A stretch of 64,000 nt of DNA. Source: Ancylobacter sp. SL191. GTDB lineage: Bacteria; Pseudomonadota; Alphaproteobacteria; Rhizobiales; Xanthobacteraceae. Numbering within the stretch: position 1 is the first letter of the stretch; every line of letters begins with the position of its first letter. Both the position numbers and the translations under genes were made by a program. The stretch lies in NCBI RefSeq assembly GCF_026625645.1, contig NZ_CP113056.1, positions 2,331,001-2,395,000 on the forward strand, read 5' to 3'. Under the pieces are notes generated by a model that ran no database searches, was not told the origin of the DNA, and saw only the letters and a list, made by a program, of their open reading frames with translations. This document shows positions 54,289 through 62,441 of the stretch, piece after piece.

Positions 54289-55659
54289 CTAATCGGCGAT
54301 GGGGCTGAAGGGGGCGGAGAAGGCGCGCTCCATCTCGCGGCGCAGGCGGACGATGGGCGTATCGGCGATGGTGACATCGGCCCAGCCGATCACCTCGCCC
54401 TCGACCATGTCGCGGCCCAGCGTGACATTATGGGCGAGGCCGATGGGCAGGGCGCCGCGCGCCAGCGAACTCGCCGCCGGCAGCAGCTTGCCCCACACCG
54501 TGTAGCCGCCCTCGCCGTCGAGCTTTTCCCCCGCCTTGAGCGCGCGCTTGGCGACCGCCACCACATCGGCGTTGAAATGCTCGGTGACGCCCGTTGGCTC
54601 GCCGCGCAGCGCGGCCGAGGCGACACTGATGCCGAGTTCCAGCCCGATCAGGTGATAGGGCCGGTACAGCGCGGTGTAGCGGCCCGACGCATCGGTGACG
54701 ACGCCATATTCCTTGAAGCAGCGCCGCGCATAATCGCCGGAGGCGCCGCGCTCGGCCTCGAACACGACATAGACGCCCCAGCGCAGATCGCGGAACACCG
54801 GGCGCCCGTCGCGCTCGAGGCTGGAGACGGTCTCGACCGTGCCGGCATGTTCGAGAATGCCGCCGGCCTCGTGCGGGCGCAGCACATGGGCGAGATCGTC
54901 GACCCCGCAGGGCGGGAACAGCAGCCCGTCCGAGGGGGCGCGCAGGTCCGCCGCATTGGCGATGGCGGCCATCTCGATGGAGGACTTCGTACCGTCGGCG
55001 AAAGAGTTGAACATCTGCGCGTTCATGCCGCCCGCCGCCGCCTGCTCAGGCGTGAGACCGTACAGGCTCCAGATCGTGTCGGGGGTCGAGGCGTGGTAGC
55101 TCGGCAGGTATTTCGTGCCCTTGCCGGCGCAGACCACGTTGAAGCCGCAAGTCCGCGCCCAGTCCACCATCTCGCAGACGAGAGCCGGCTGGTCGCCATA
55201 GCCCATGGAATAGACCACCCCGGCGTCGCGGGCGCGGGCGGCGAGCAGCGGGCCGACCAGCACGTCCGCCTCCACCGTCACCATCACTACATGGCGCTTA
55301 TGGGCGATGGCGGTGAGCGCATGGGCGGCGCCGGCGGCGGGGCTGCCGGTGGCCTCCACCACCACGTCGAGTCCGTCTGCGGCGATCAGCGCCTCGGCAT
55401 CCTCGGTCAGCATGGTGCGCCCGCTCGCCAGCGCCTCCGCGAAGGAGGGGGCGAGCGCCGCCTCGACATCCCAGCCGGTGCGCTCCAGCGCGGCGTGGGC
55501 GCGCGGCACGGAGAGATCGGCGATCCCCAGCAAATGCAGGCCGGGCGTGGTGCGCAGCTGCGACAGGAACATCGAGCCGAATTTGCCGGCACCGATGAGC
55601 CCGACGCGGACCGGGCGGCCGGCGGTGGCGCGGGCCTTGAGCAGGCGGGCGAGATTCAT
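54289..55659 (-). CDS. SAF-domain NAD(P) oxidoreductase (homoserine-dehydrogenase-like)
   Basis: A 456-residue protein. An N-terminal Rossmann fold (VRVGLIGAGKFGSMFLSQLR near 17-36) with a homoserine-dehydrogenase-like catalytic half (GTKYLPSYHASTPDTIWSLY, MNAQMFNSFADGTKSSIEMA) is followed by a SAF domain (about 375-445, ALKAGEKLDGEGGYTVWGKL). This matches the COG4091 group, found in sugar-acid and branched-sugar catabolism. It does not make homoserine as far as known. ATG 55659 is chosen since an open frame upstream is shadow sequence. The substrate is unknown. Confidence 0.88.
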   Translation of the reverse strand: MNLARLLKARATAGRPVRVGLIGAGKFGSMFLSQLRTTPGLHLLGIADLSVPRAHAALERTGWDVEAALAPSFAEALASGRTMLTEDAEALIAADGLDVVVEATGSPAAGAAHALTAIAHKRHVVMVTVEADVLVGPLLAARARDAGVVYSMGYGDQPALVCEMVDWARTCGFNVVCAGKGTKYLPSYHASTPDTIWSLYGLTPEQAAAGGMNAQMFNSFADGTKSSIEMAAIANAADLRAPSDGLLFPPCGVDDLAHVLRPHEAGGILEHAGTVETVSSLERDGRPVFRDLRWGVYVVFEAERGASGDYARRCFKEYGVVTDASGRYTALYRPYHLIGLELGISVASAALRGEPTGVTEHFNADVVAVAKRALKAGEKLDGEGGYTVWGKLLPAASSLARGALPIGLAHNVTLGRDMVEGEVIGWADVTIADTPIVRLRREMERAFSAPFSPIAD

Positions 55660-55780
55660 CGGCGTGTCTCCCGGATGGCGGGTGCTGTGGCCGCACCCTT
55701 GAGGCGAGGCGCGCGGCTGCCGTTGGCGCGGCAGGCGGGCGCGGAAGCGGGATGGAGGGGCACCGGAGCGGCGCCGCGCC

Positions 55781-57103
55781 TCACTCGGCGGCGGAGGGCG
55801 TGGGCTGCGTCTCGCGCGCGCGGGCGGCCTCGCGGGCGACGTCGCGTGCCGCTTCCATCGCCGCCGGATCGACGGGAATGCCCTCGCCGGTGGGCAGCGG
55901 GGCGCGGCGGCGGGCCTTGTCCTGCAGCGCGCGGATGCGGTCGGCCAGGCTCGGAGGCGCGCCCTTGCGGGTGGGCGCGGCCTCGGCCAGCAGAGCGTTG
56001 ATCGGCGAGCCCGGTCCTTCCAGAGCGGCGGTGAGCTGGGCGACCTCGGCGGCGATCTCGCTGATGTGCTGACGCAGCGCGCCATCGGCCCGGCCGGCCG
56101 TGGCAACCGGGAGCAGGCCGTCGAGACGCTGCTGAAGGCTGGCGCGGTCCTCGCGGGCCTTGGCGAGGGCGCCTTCCAGCATTGCTTTCTCCGCGCCGAC
56201 CATCCGGGCCATGTCCTGCGCGTGGCGGGCTTCGGCCTGCGCGATCTCGCGGGCGGAGCTGGCGTCGGAGATGCGGCGCGCGGCATCAGCCTCGACGCTG
56301 GCGCGGCGGGTTTCGGCGGCGTGGGTGCGGCGGGTCAGGTCATCGACCTTCAGATGCAGCCCGGCCAGCTCCGCGCGCAGCGCCGAGGCTTCCGTGCTCA
56401 CGGCGCCAAGCTCGGTTTCGGTGGCGGCGAGGCGTTCTTTCAGATCGCGCGTGCGGGCGACCTCGGTGACGAGGTTGTCGGTGGTCTGGCGCAGCCGCTC
56501 GCGCTCAGCGGACAGATGCGCATTGGCCGCGGTGAGGTGGCGGTCGAGATCGGTGATGCGGTCCTTCAGCGTGTCGCGCAGCGTGGTGAGCGCGATATGC
56601 TCGACCTTCAGCTCCTCCTCGCGCCCGGCGGTCGCCTCCAGCGTACGGCGGGTGCTGGCGAGCTCGGTGCGGGTCTGGGCGAGCGCCGCACGGGTCTCGG
56701 CGAGATCGCCGCTACGCAGGGCGAGCTCGTCGGTGACCTGCCGGTCGTGCTCGGTCAGAGTGGCATGGCGGGATTCGAGGTCGGCGAGGGCGGTGGTCAG
56801 CTCGTCGAGACGCGTCTGGCGCTTCACCAGCTCCTCGGCCTGGCCGGTGATCTGGGTGAGGCGCAGCGCGGCCTCATCGCGCAGGCGCTGGGTCTGCATC
56901 TCGGCCTGGCGCACGGCGAGGGCGAAGGCGGCGCGTGCCTCGTCCTTGTCGGCCTGGATTTCGGCCATGGAGACGGGCAGGGCGCTCTCGATGCGCCGGC
57001 GGGTCAAACGCACGGCGCGGCGCCAGACAGCCGGAAGGGTCAGCAGCGCGAGCAGCGTCGCCGCGAGAAAACCGATGGCGCAGTACATGATCACTTCGAT
57101 CAT
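55781..57103 (-). CDS. Membrane-anchored long coiled-coil protein, unknown function
   Basis: A 440-residue protein: one N-terminal transmembrane helix (MYCAIGFLAATLLALLTLPA, about 6-25), a basic stop-transfer region (RRAVRLTRRRIES), then an almost continuous coiled coil from about 45 to 330 with few prolines, and a Pro-rich C-terminal tail (PTRKGAPPSLADRIRALQDK). It looks like a cytoplasmic filament-like or scaffold protein anchored in the inner membrane. It sits beside eipA and cell-cycle genes, so a role in polarity or envelope organisation is possible. I do not recognise a named family. Confidence 0.82.
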   Translation of the reverse strand: MIEVIMYCAIGFLAATLLALLTLPAVWRRAVRLTRRRIESALPVSMAEIQADKDEARAAFALAVRQAEMQTQRLRDEAALRLTQITGQAEELVKRQTRLDELTTALADLESRHATLTEHDRQVTDELALRSGDLAETRAALAQTRTELASTRRTLEATAGREEELKVEHIALTTLRDTLKDRITDLDRHLTAANAHLSAERERLRQTTDNLVTEVARTRDLKERLAATETELGAVSTEASALRAELAGLHLKVDDLTRRTHAAETRRASVEADAARRISDASSAREIAQAEARHAQDMARMVGAEKAMLEGALAKAREDRASLQQRLDGLLPVATAGRADGALRQHISEIAAEVAQLTAALEGPGSPINALLAEAAPTRKGAPPSLADRIRALQDKARRRAPLPTGEGIPVDPAAMEAARDVAREAARARETQPTPSAAE

Positions 57104-57321
57104 GCGAGTCTCACTCTTCTACGCGGTCCCGCCGGCAGTGCCCGACGGGCGGCGGCGGATCGCCGCCTCTTGACGCCCCGCCTCTCTCATAGCCGAGAGC
57201 GCTTGGCCGAGCGTTACGAAAGATCGTTACCGCATTTCCACGCGGAACGCGCGGGAACGGGCCACCAGACACCAAAACGGCCGGGTTGTCCCGGCCGCCT
57301 GTCGAAAAGCCCCGTCCGCGC

Positions 57322-57906
57322 TCAGAAGGGGTTCCAGGTCGCGGTGGGCGTGAATTTGAGATAGCCGATATTGGCGCCGAGGCGGACACCGACGCCGGAG
57401 CGGATCGGCACCACCACCATATTGTCCGCCCCGAGCGCCGTCATGCCGAAGCCGGCGACGAAATAGGCCGAGCCGGAGATGCCGCCGAAGCGCCGGAAGA
57501 TGTCGTTGATGGAGTTGAGGTTGTAGACGAGGATCATGGTGCGGGCGCCATCGCCGCCGAAGTCCCAGCCGAGCGAGGGGCCCTGCCAGAAGACTTTCAG
57601 GTCGCCGGCGTTGCGGGTGTAGAGCGTGCCCTCGCCGTAGCGCAGGCCGCCGACAAAGGCGCCGGAGCCTTCCTGCCCGAGAATGTAGCCATTGGGCTGG
57701 CCCCACTGGGAGACCGCCTTCTCGATGGAGAGGGCGAGCCCGCGCGATACTTCGCCGAAGAAGCCATGGCCCTGCTGGACCAGTTCGTCGCTCGAATAGG
57801 TGCTGTTCGAGGGGCCGGGCTGCTTGTACTGCGCGGCGGCCGGACTGACGAGGACGGGAAGGGCAAGGAGCGCAAGGCAGGCAAGAAGGGCGCGCAAGGT
57901 CGGCAT
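57322..57906 (-). CDS. eipA: Periplasmic envelope integrity protein EipA (DUF1134)
   Basis: A 194-residue DUF1134 protein with signal peptide (PTLRALLACLALLALPVLVS, then PAAAQ; cleavage near 25). Family features are QGHGFFGEVSRGLALSIEKA, GWDFGGDGARTMILVYNLNS and RFGGISGSAYFVAGFGMTAL. In Brucella abortus EipA is a small beta-barrel periplasmic protein needed for envelope stress resistance, and its gene is under CtrA control. ctrA lies 4.5 kb away here. I found no clear TTAA-N7-TTAA site just upstream. It is separated from the coiled-coil gene by 218 bp. Confidence 0.93.
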   Translation of the reverse strand: MPTLRALLACLALLALPVLVSPAAAQYKQPGPSNSTYSSDELVQQGHGFFGEVSRGLALSIEKAVSQWGQPNGYILGQEGSGAFVGGLRYGEGTLYTRNAGDLKVFWQGPSLGWDFGGDGARTMILVYNLNSINDIFRRFGGISGSAYFVAGFGMTALGADNMVVVPIRSGVGVRLGANIGYLKFTPTATWNPF

Positions 57907-58110
57907 TGTCGGTCTCGCGGTTGGTCTCGAAAAAGGAATGGCGGCACGCGCGATGGCTGACCTAACGGCCGAACCGGTCGCCCTGCCAAGAGAACCCGGA
58001 GCCTATCAATAGCACGGAGTGCGACCTTAGGAAGGCAGACACGACTACCTTCGTCCGTCCGCGCACCGCCTTCCCCAACGATATGCCGGTGCCGATGCGG
58101 GCTCGCGCGC

Positions 58111-58950
58111 TCACCCCTGCGCGCCGTAGGCGATGAAGGCCGGCACCCGGTACTTGGCCTCGGTGCGGCCATAGCGCAGCGGGTTGCCGTCCGGCCGGCG
58201 CACGCTGCCGCCCGCGGCGCGCACCAGCGCATGGCCGGCCCCGACATCCCATTCGCAGACGGTGGACAGGCGCGGGTAGATGTCCGCCCGCCCCTCGGCC
58301 ACCAGCCCGAATTTCAGCGCCGAGCCGCAGCTCAGGCTCTCGGCAATGTCGAGCGAGGCGAGGAGTTCGCGCGTGTCGGGATCGAGATGCGAGCGGCTGG
58401 CGATGGCGATGAGCCCGGCATCGGGGATCGGCCGGCAGCGGATCGGCTCCCACGTCGCCGCATCCACCGGCGCGCCGGCGGCGCGGGCGGCGCGGAAGGC
58501 GCGGGCCTCGCCCGAGGCGAAGCTGCCGCCAGCATAGAGCTTTTCCACCGCCGGGGCGTAGATGATGCCGAGGCTCGGCACGCCGGCCTCGACCAGCGCG
58601 ATGTTGACGGTGAATTCGCCGCTCGACCCGATGAATTCGCGCGTGCCGTCGAGCGGATCGACCAGCAGGAAGGTGTCGGCCGGCGCCTCGCCGCGCCCCT
58701 GCTCGACCGCCTCCTCGGCGATGACCGGCACGCCCGGCAGCAGCAGCGCCAGCTCGGCGCGGAGCAATTCCTCGGCGGCGAGGTCGGCGGCGGTGACCGG
58801 GCTTTCATCGGCCTTGTAGCGGGTGCTCATGCCCTCTGCCCGGATGCGCAGGATCTCGACGCCGGCCTTCAGCGCCGCCTGCGCCAGCGCCGCGAGAAGA
58901 GCGGGATCGCCCGAGAAGAGCGGGGGCGGGGAGGAGAGCGCGGTCGTCAT
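58111..58950 (-). CDS. cysQ: 3'(2'),5'-bisphosphate nucleotidase CysQ-like (inositol monophosphatase family)
   Basis: A 279-residue Mg2+-dependent phosphatase. Family motifs are VIAEEAVEQG (EE metal site), DPLDGTREFIGSSGEFTVNI (WxDPxDGT-type) and CEWDVGAGHALVRAAGGSVR (WDxAAGxxL). GEFTVNIALVE favours CysQ over inositol monophosphatase. CysQ breaks down PAP from sulfate assimilation. ATG 58950 gives the N-terminus TTALSSPPPLFSGDPALLAA. It is divergent from chpT. Confidence 0.9.
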   Translation of the reverse strand: MTTALSSPPPLFSGDPALLAALAQAALKAGVEILRIRAEGMSTRYKADESPVTAADLAAEELLRAELALLLPGVPVIAEEAVEQGRGEAPADTFLLVDPLDGTREFIGSSGEFTVNIALVEAGVPSLGIIYAPAVEKLYAGGSFASGEARAFRAARAAGAPVDAATWEPIRCRPIPDAGLIAIASRSHLDPDTRELLASLDIAESLSCGSALKFGLVAEGRADIYPRLSTVCEWDVGAGHALVRAAGGSVRRPDGNPLRYGRTEAKYRVPAFIAYGAQG

Positions 58951-59085
58951 GGCGAAACCCGGTGTGGCGCGATTGTGGCGAAGGTTGGCGTGGTCGGGGG
59001 GGCGGTGTATCACACCCGCAAACCAGCGCGGGTGATTTGCGCGCGATTCGCCGTACCGATCCGCCGATTTCCGCAAGGAGACGCG

Positions 59086-59733
59086 ATGACCACCGTCGTC
59101 AACCTCGACAAGCTCGACCTCGCCGCGTTGCTGTGCTCGCGCGTCTGCCACGACGTCATCAGCCCGGTGGGCGCCATCGTCAACGGGCTGGAGGTTCTCG
59201 AGGACGAGGACGACCCGAGCATGAAGGCCTTCGCGCTCGACCTCATCGCCAAGAGCGCGCGGCAGGCCTCGGCCCGTCTCCAGTTCGCCCGCCTCGCTTT
59301 CGGTGCCGCCGGTTCGGCCGGCGCGCAGATCGACACGGGCGACGCCGAGAATGTCGCGCGCGGCTTCATCCAGGACGATCGCACGACGCTGGAATGGACC
59401 GTGCCGCGCACGCTCTCGCCGAAGAACAAGGTGAAGCTGCTGCTGAATTTGCTCATGGTCGCGACCTCCACCATTCCGCGCGGCGGGCGCATCAGCATCG
59501 AGGCGACCGGCGAGGGCGAGGAGGGCGGTTTCCGCCTGCGCACCCAGGGCAGCCATTCGCGCATTCCCGCCCATATGGTCGAATTGCTGGCCGGCGCGGC
59601 GCCCGAGGGCGGGGCGCTCGACGCCCATGCGGTGCAGCCGCACTATACCGGCCTGCTGGCGCGGGCGACCGGCTATGCCGTCACCCTCGCGCTTGACGGT
59701 GACACGGTGGTGATCGCCGCCGAGCGCGGCTGA
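59086..59733 (+). CDS. chpT: Histidine phosphotransferase ChpT
   Basis: A 215-residue protein. The helical hairpin LLCSRVCHDVISPVGAIVNG contains the phospho-accepting His22, and the C-terminal domain is a degenerate ATPase-like fold (PKNKVKLLLNLLMVATSTIP, RGGRISIEATGEGEEGGFRL). ChpT carries phosphate from the hybrid kinase CckA to the regulators CtrA and CpdR in the alphaproteobacterial cell-cycle pathway. AAGGAG lies nine bases before the ATG. ctrA itself is 2.7 kb downstream in this window. Confidence 0.95.
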   Translation: MTTVVNLDKLDLAALLCSRVCHDVISPVGAIVNGLEVLEDEDDPSMKAFALDLIAKSARQASARLQFARLAFGAAGSAGAQIDTGDAENVARGFIQDDRTTLEWTVPRTLSPKNKVKLLLNLLMVATSTIPRGGRISIEATGEGEEGGFRLRTQGSHSRIPAHMVELLAGAAPEGGALDAHAVQPHYTGLLARATGYAVTLALDGDTVVIAAERG

Positions 59734-59868
59734 GCGACGCCGTCGGGGACAGCGTTGCCTCCCGCTCCCGTTAGGTGAGCGTCTTTCAGAAGACATTAAC
59801 GCGATCCGGCGACACTGGGGCTGCCCATGCTGTGGGCATGTGCCCTCGTTTGTACCGCTGGTCGCCTC

Positions 59869-61071
59869 ATGTCGCGTTCTGATCTCACATCCGCCGGGCC
59901 GACCTCCGTGCCCCCCGCGGTCCGCGCCGGGATGGGCAGCCTGTCCGCGGTGGCGGCCGAGGCCGCCGCGAGCCTGCGCGTTCCCATGGGCGGGGCGGCG
60001 CGCGCTGCGGCCCGGACGGAGGTGATGGTCTTCGCCTTCCACAAGATGCGCTTTGCCCTGCCGGCGGCCCGCGTGGTCGAGGTGGTGCCGCTCGAGGGCG
60101 CGCGCTGGGACAAGATGGCCCGCATGGCCGCCGCCGGCACGCTCGGCGTCAGCGGCCTACCGCTGATCCGCCTCTCCACCCGGCTGGGCTTCACCGTCGA
60201 GCACCCGGCGCGCGGCGCGCTCGTGCTGTTCGGCGAGGCCGGCAAGGTGCGGGCGACCGTACTGCTCGACGACCTGCCGACCCGCATGAGCGCCTCTCTC
60301 GAGGTGATGCCGCCGGCCTGGCGGCAGGATTTCTGGCCCTGCGAGGATCTGATCGGCGGCGTCGCGCGCCTCCCGGACGGCACGCAGGCCGCTCTGGTCG
60401 ACCTGCCGATCGGCGTCGCCCTGCCGCGCCCGCGCGTGCCCGAGGCCAGCCGCGACAGCGCGCATCTGCTGGTGCGGGCGGGCCGGGCGGAGCCGGAGGC
60501 GGTGCGCCTCGCCAGCCTGCGCGGCATGAGCCCGATCGACGACATTCATCGCGGCGCCGGCATTGTCAGCCTCAAGCCGGGCCGGCGCATGCTGCTGCTG
60601 ATCGGCGGGGAGGGCGATGCGCTCGCCGTCGACGAGGTGCTGGGCCTCGCCCCGCCCGGCCGGGTGGAGCGGGTGGACGGAGCGCGCTATCTCGCCACCG
60701 GCACCGGGCGCTTCCGCCTGCTGGAGCCCGGGGAAACCGTGCCGACCACGACGCGCACCGGCCGCGTGCTGGTCGCCGCGCCCCAGGGGCCTGCGCGCGA
60801 GCAACTGCGCGACCTCGTGCATGCCATGGGGCACGACGTCTCGCTGGCGGACGACCCGCGCGCGGCGGAACTCGCCGGCGGGCGCTTCGACATCATCCTG
60901 GTCGATCTTGATGCCTATGGCGCGGTTGCCGTCACGAGCGGTGCGGCGCGGCGCATCGGTCTGGCGACCCGCGAGACGGCGCCGCCGCCCGGCTTCCACG
61001 CGGTGGTGCCGGCGGGCGATGTGGTCGGGCTGATCGCCGCCCTGCTGCCGGGCAACGCGGCGGTCGCCTGA
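59869..61071 (+). CDS. Tandem CheW-like protein with C-terminal pseudoreceiver domain
   Basis: About 400 residues. Two CheW-like folds are visible: residues about 45-180 (EVMVFAFHKMRFALPAARVV, GVSGLPLIRLSTRLGFTVEH) and about 195-310 (RMLLLIGGEGDALAVDEVLG). The last 95 residues (RVLVAAPQGPAREQLRDLVH, then GRFDIILVDLDAYGAVAVTS) look like a receiver; VDLDAYG keeps an Asp at the phosphorylation position but the acidic pair after beta-1 is missing. There is no HPt or ATPase part, so it looks like the C-terminal part of a CheA hybrid. ATG 59827 is an alternative start. Confidence 0.72.
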   Translation: MSRSDLTSAGPTSVPPAVRAGMGSLSAVAAEAAASLRVPMGGAARAAARTEVMVFAFHKMRFALPAARVVEVVPLEGARWDKMARMAAAGTLGVSGLPLIRLSTRLGFTVEHPARGALVLFGEAGKVRATVLLDDLPTRMSASLEVMPPAWRQDFWPCEDLIGGVARLPDGTQAALVDLPIGVALPRPRVPEASRDSAHLLVRAGRAEPEAVRLASLRGMSPIDDIHRGAGIVSLKPGRRMLLLIGGEGDALAVDEVLGLAPPGRVERVDGARYLATGTGRFRLLEPGETVPTTTRTGRVLVAAPQGPAREQLRDLVHAMGHDVSLADDPRAAELAGGRFDIILVDLDAYGAVAVTSGAARRIGLATRETAPPPGFHAVVPAGDVVGLIAALLPGNAAVA

Positions 61072-61158
61072 CGCCGGGTGCGACATCACACTTCACGGAT
61101 GCGGCATGAGGGGTGTTGCGGTCTCAACGCCGACGCTCCCGGCTGCTAGTGTCACGCC

Positions 61159-61536
61159 ATGATGACCATGCGGGCGCGGCCGATGCGGCTGATCCGACAC
61201 TTACGGTTTATTGTGGCGCTGCTGGCGCTTGCGGTCGCGCTGGCGGGACCGGGAGCGGGGCTTGCCGCGACCTCCCTGCGCGCCGCGCCGATGCCCTGCC
61301 ATGAAAGCGTGTCGGACGCAGCCGCCGTGACCGCGCCACACGCGGCGACGGCGGACAAGCTTGATTCCGCCAGCCGCCATCTGTGCTGCGTGCTCGCCCA
61401 GATCGTCGCGCCACTTCTCGTGGCGCCCACACTGGAGCCGCCGTTGTGGCAGGTCGCGACGCGCGCCGTACCCGGCGCTTCGCTGCTGATCGGCCGCGTG
61501 CCGGCCATTCCGGTGCCGCCACCCCGACCGGCCTGA
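61159..61536 (+). CDS. Small exported Cys-containing protein, hypothetical
   Basis: A 125-residue protein with an N-terminal signal-type segment (LIRHLRFIVALLALAVALAG, then PGAGLAA). The mature part has PMPCHESVSD and SRHLCCVLAQ: one His-adjacent Cys and a Cys pair, with a Pro-rich C-terminus. The pattern recalls small periplasmic DUF2946-like proteins found near copper-resistance genes. It is 54 bp upstream of a DUF305 gene, which strengthens a copper link, but no family was firmly recognised. Confidence 0.65.
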   Translation: MMTMRARPMRLIRHLRFIVALLALAVALAGPGAGLAATSLRAAPMPCHESVSDAAAVTAPHAATADKLDSASRHLCCVLAQIVAPLLVAPTLEPPLWQVATRAVPGASLLIGRVPAIPVPPPRPA

Positions 61537-61590
61537 TCGCCTCGCCGTCCGGCTGTGGCCGGGCACGATCAGTTCATTCGGAGACACATC

Positions 61591-61998
61591 ATGAAGACTT
61601 TTTTCGCGGCCGCGCTGTTCGCCGGCCTTTCGCTCGCCGCGGCCCCAGCCTTTGCCCAGACCATGCCGATGGACGGCATGAACCATGGCGCCATGGATCA
61701 TGGCGCGATGACGTCCGGCGCGACGCCCCCGACGGCGGCCGGCGCGCCGTCCACCCAGGCCTTCGAGACCGCCAACGCCCGCATGCACAAGGACATGGGC
61801 ATCGGCTTCACCGGAAATACCGATGTCGACTTCGCCCGCGGCATGATCCCGCATCATCAGGGTGCGATCGATATGGCGCGGATCGAGCTGCAATACGGCA
61901 CGGACCCGGAACTGCGCGCGCTCGCTCAGGAGATCATCAAGGCGCAGGAGAGCGAGATCGCCTTCCTCAAGGCCTGGCTGGCGAAAAACGCGAAATAG
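61591..61998 (+). CDS. DUF305-family periplasmic protein, probable copper handling
   Basis: A 135-residue exported protein. Signal peptide [20 protein letters not shown] with cleavage after AFA (residue 22); then a Met/His-rich stretch ([19 protein letters not shown]) and the DUF305 core [20 protein letters not shown] followed by [20 protein letters not shown]. Ferritin-like DUF305 proteins (CopM type) bind copper or silver ions in the periplasm. It probably forms an operon with the preceding Cys-containing exported protein. Confidence 0.88.
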   Translation: MKTFFAAALFAGLSLAAAPAFAQTMPMDGMNHGAMDHGAMTSGATPPTAAGAPSTQAFETANARMHKDMGIGFTGNTDVDFARGMIPHHQGAIDMARIELQYGTDPELRALAQEIIKAQESEIAFLKAWLAKNAK

Positions 61999-62029
61999 GA
62001 CGGTTCTTCCTCACCTCACCCACCAACCT

Positions 62030-62112
62030 CGTCATGGCCGGGCCTGGCCCGGCCATCCACGACTCCCGCGCGCACCCAAGTCATGGATCCCCGGATCAAG
62101 TCCGGGGATGAC
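62030..62112 (+). repeat. Composite dispersed palindromic repeat, copy 2
   Basis: Module B (GGCCGGGCC/GGCCCGGCC palindrome, 62034-62056, preceded by CGTC) is followed by module A (TCATGGATCCCCGG, then CCGGGGATGAC, 62081-62112). This is the reverse-orientation counterpart of the element at 31898-31999, with both modules kept and 24 bp between them here instead of 46. The element begins 32 bp after the DUF305 gene. Confidence 0.8.
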
Positions 62113-62278
62113 GGCGTGCTGTGTGGATGGCGGCGCGCTGCGTGCGGCTGGTCCGGGACGCGAACGGCGGCGTTCCGCCTCCGTTTCCCGGCCCAGCGAC
62201 GCCGTAGGCGGAGCGCCGAGCCGGGATCCAGCGCAGAGTTCTTTGGCAAAAACCCTCAGCGCTTGCCGCTGGCGGAAG
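62113..62278. repeat. Intergenic segment with further repeat-like inverted sequence
   Basis: Between two copies of module A, the stretch 62165-62235 (GTTCCGCCTCCGTTTCCCGG, then GACGCCGTAGGCGGAGCGCC, then GAGCCGGGATCC) contains partly complementary blocks such as CCGGGAAACGG-like and GCGGAGCGCC. It has the look of another rhizobial intergenic repeat type, but only one copy is visible in this window. No gene is seen. Confidence 0.4.
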
Positions 62279-62310
62279 TCATGGATCCCCGGATCAAGTC
62301 CGGGGATGAC
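62279..62310 (+). repeat. Palindromic repeat module A, copy 3
   Basis: The 32-base module starting TCATGGATCCCCGG and ending TCCGGGGATGAC is an exact copy of the one at 62081-62112, in direct orientation, 198 bp further on. Both can fold into the same hairpin (CCCCGGA-TCAAG-TCCGGGG). It lies between the DUF305 and ctrA genes. Confidence 0.8.
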
Positions 62311-62381
62311 GGCGCTGTGGTGATGACGGCTCGCCAGGGTGATGACGGTCGCGTCACCAGTTTCGGCCGGCCCCGACAACG

Positions 62382-62404
62382 AAAAACCCCGCCGGGGCGG
62401 GGCT
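62382..62404 (-). terminator. Terminator of ctrA
   Basis: On the minus strand CCCCGCC-CC-GGCGGGG is followed by TTTTTC: a 7-bp GC stem with a T-run, 37 bp after the ctrA stop codon. It is oriented for ctrA and also blocks read-through into the repeat region. Confidence 0.8.
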
Positions 62405-62441
62405 TTCAGCAGCGGCTGATGGCAGGCGAGGGGCGGGCCCC

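Noticed and set aside
54289..55659. Homoserine dehydrogenase of threonine synthesis
   Set aside because: The C-terminal SAF domain and lack of an ACT domain place it in a different group with likely catabolic roles.
55660..56286. Upstream extension of the SAF-domain dehydrogenase frame
   Set aside because: It lies in another frame of the coiled-coil gene and has Pro/Arg/Ala-rich shadow composition; the family N-terminus (MNLARLLKARA) starts at 55659.
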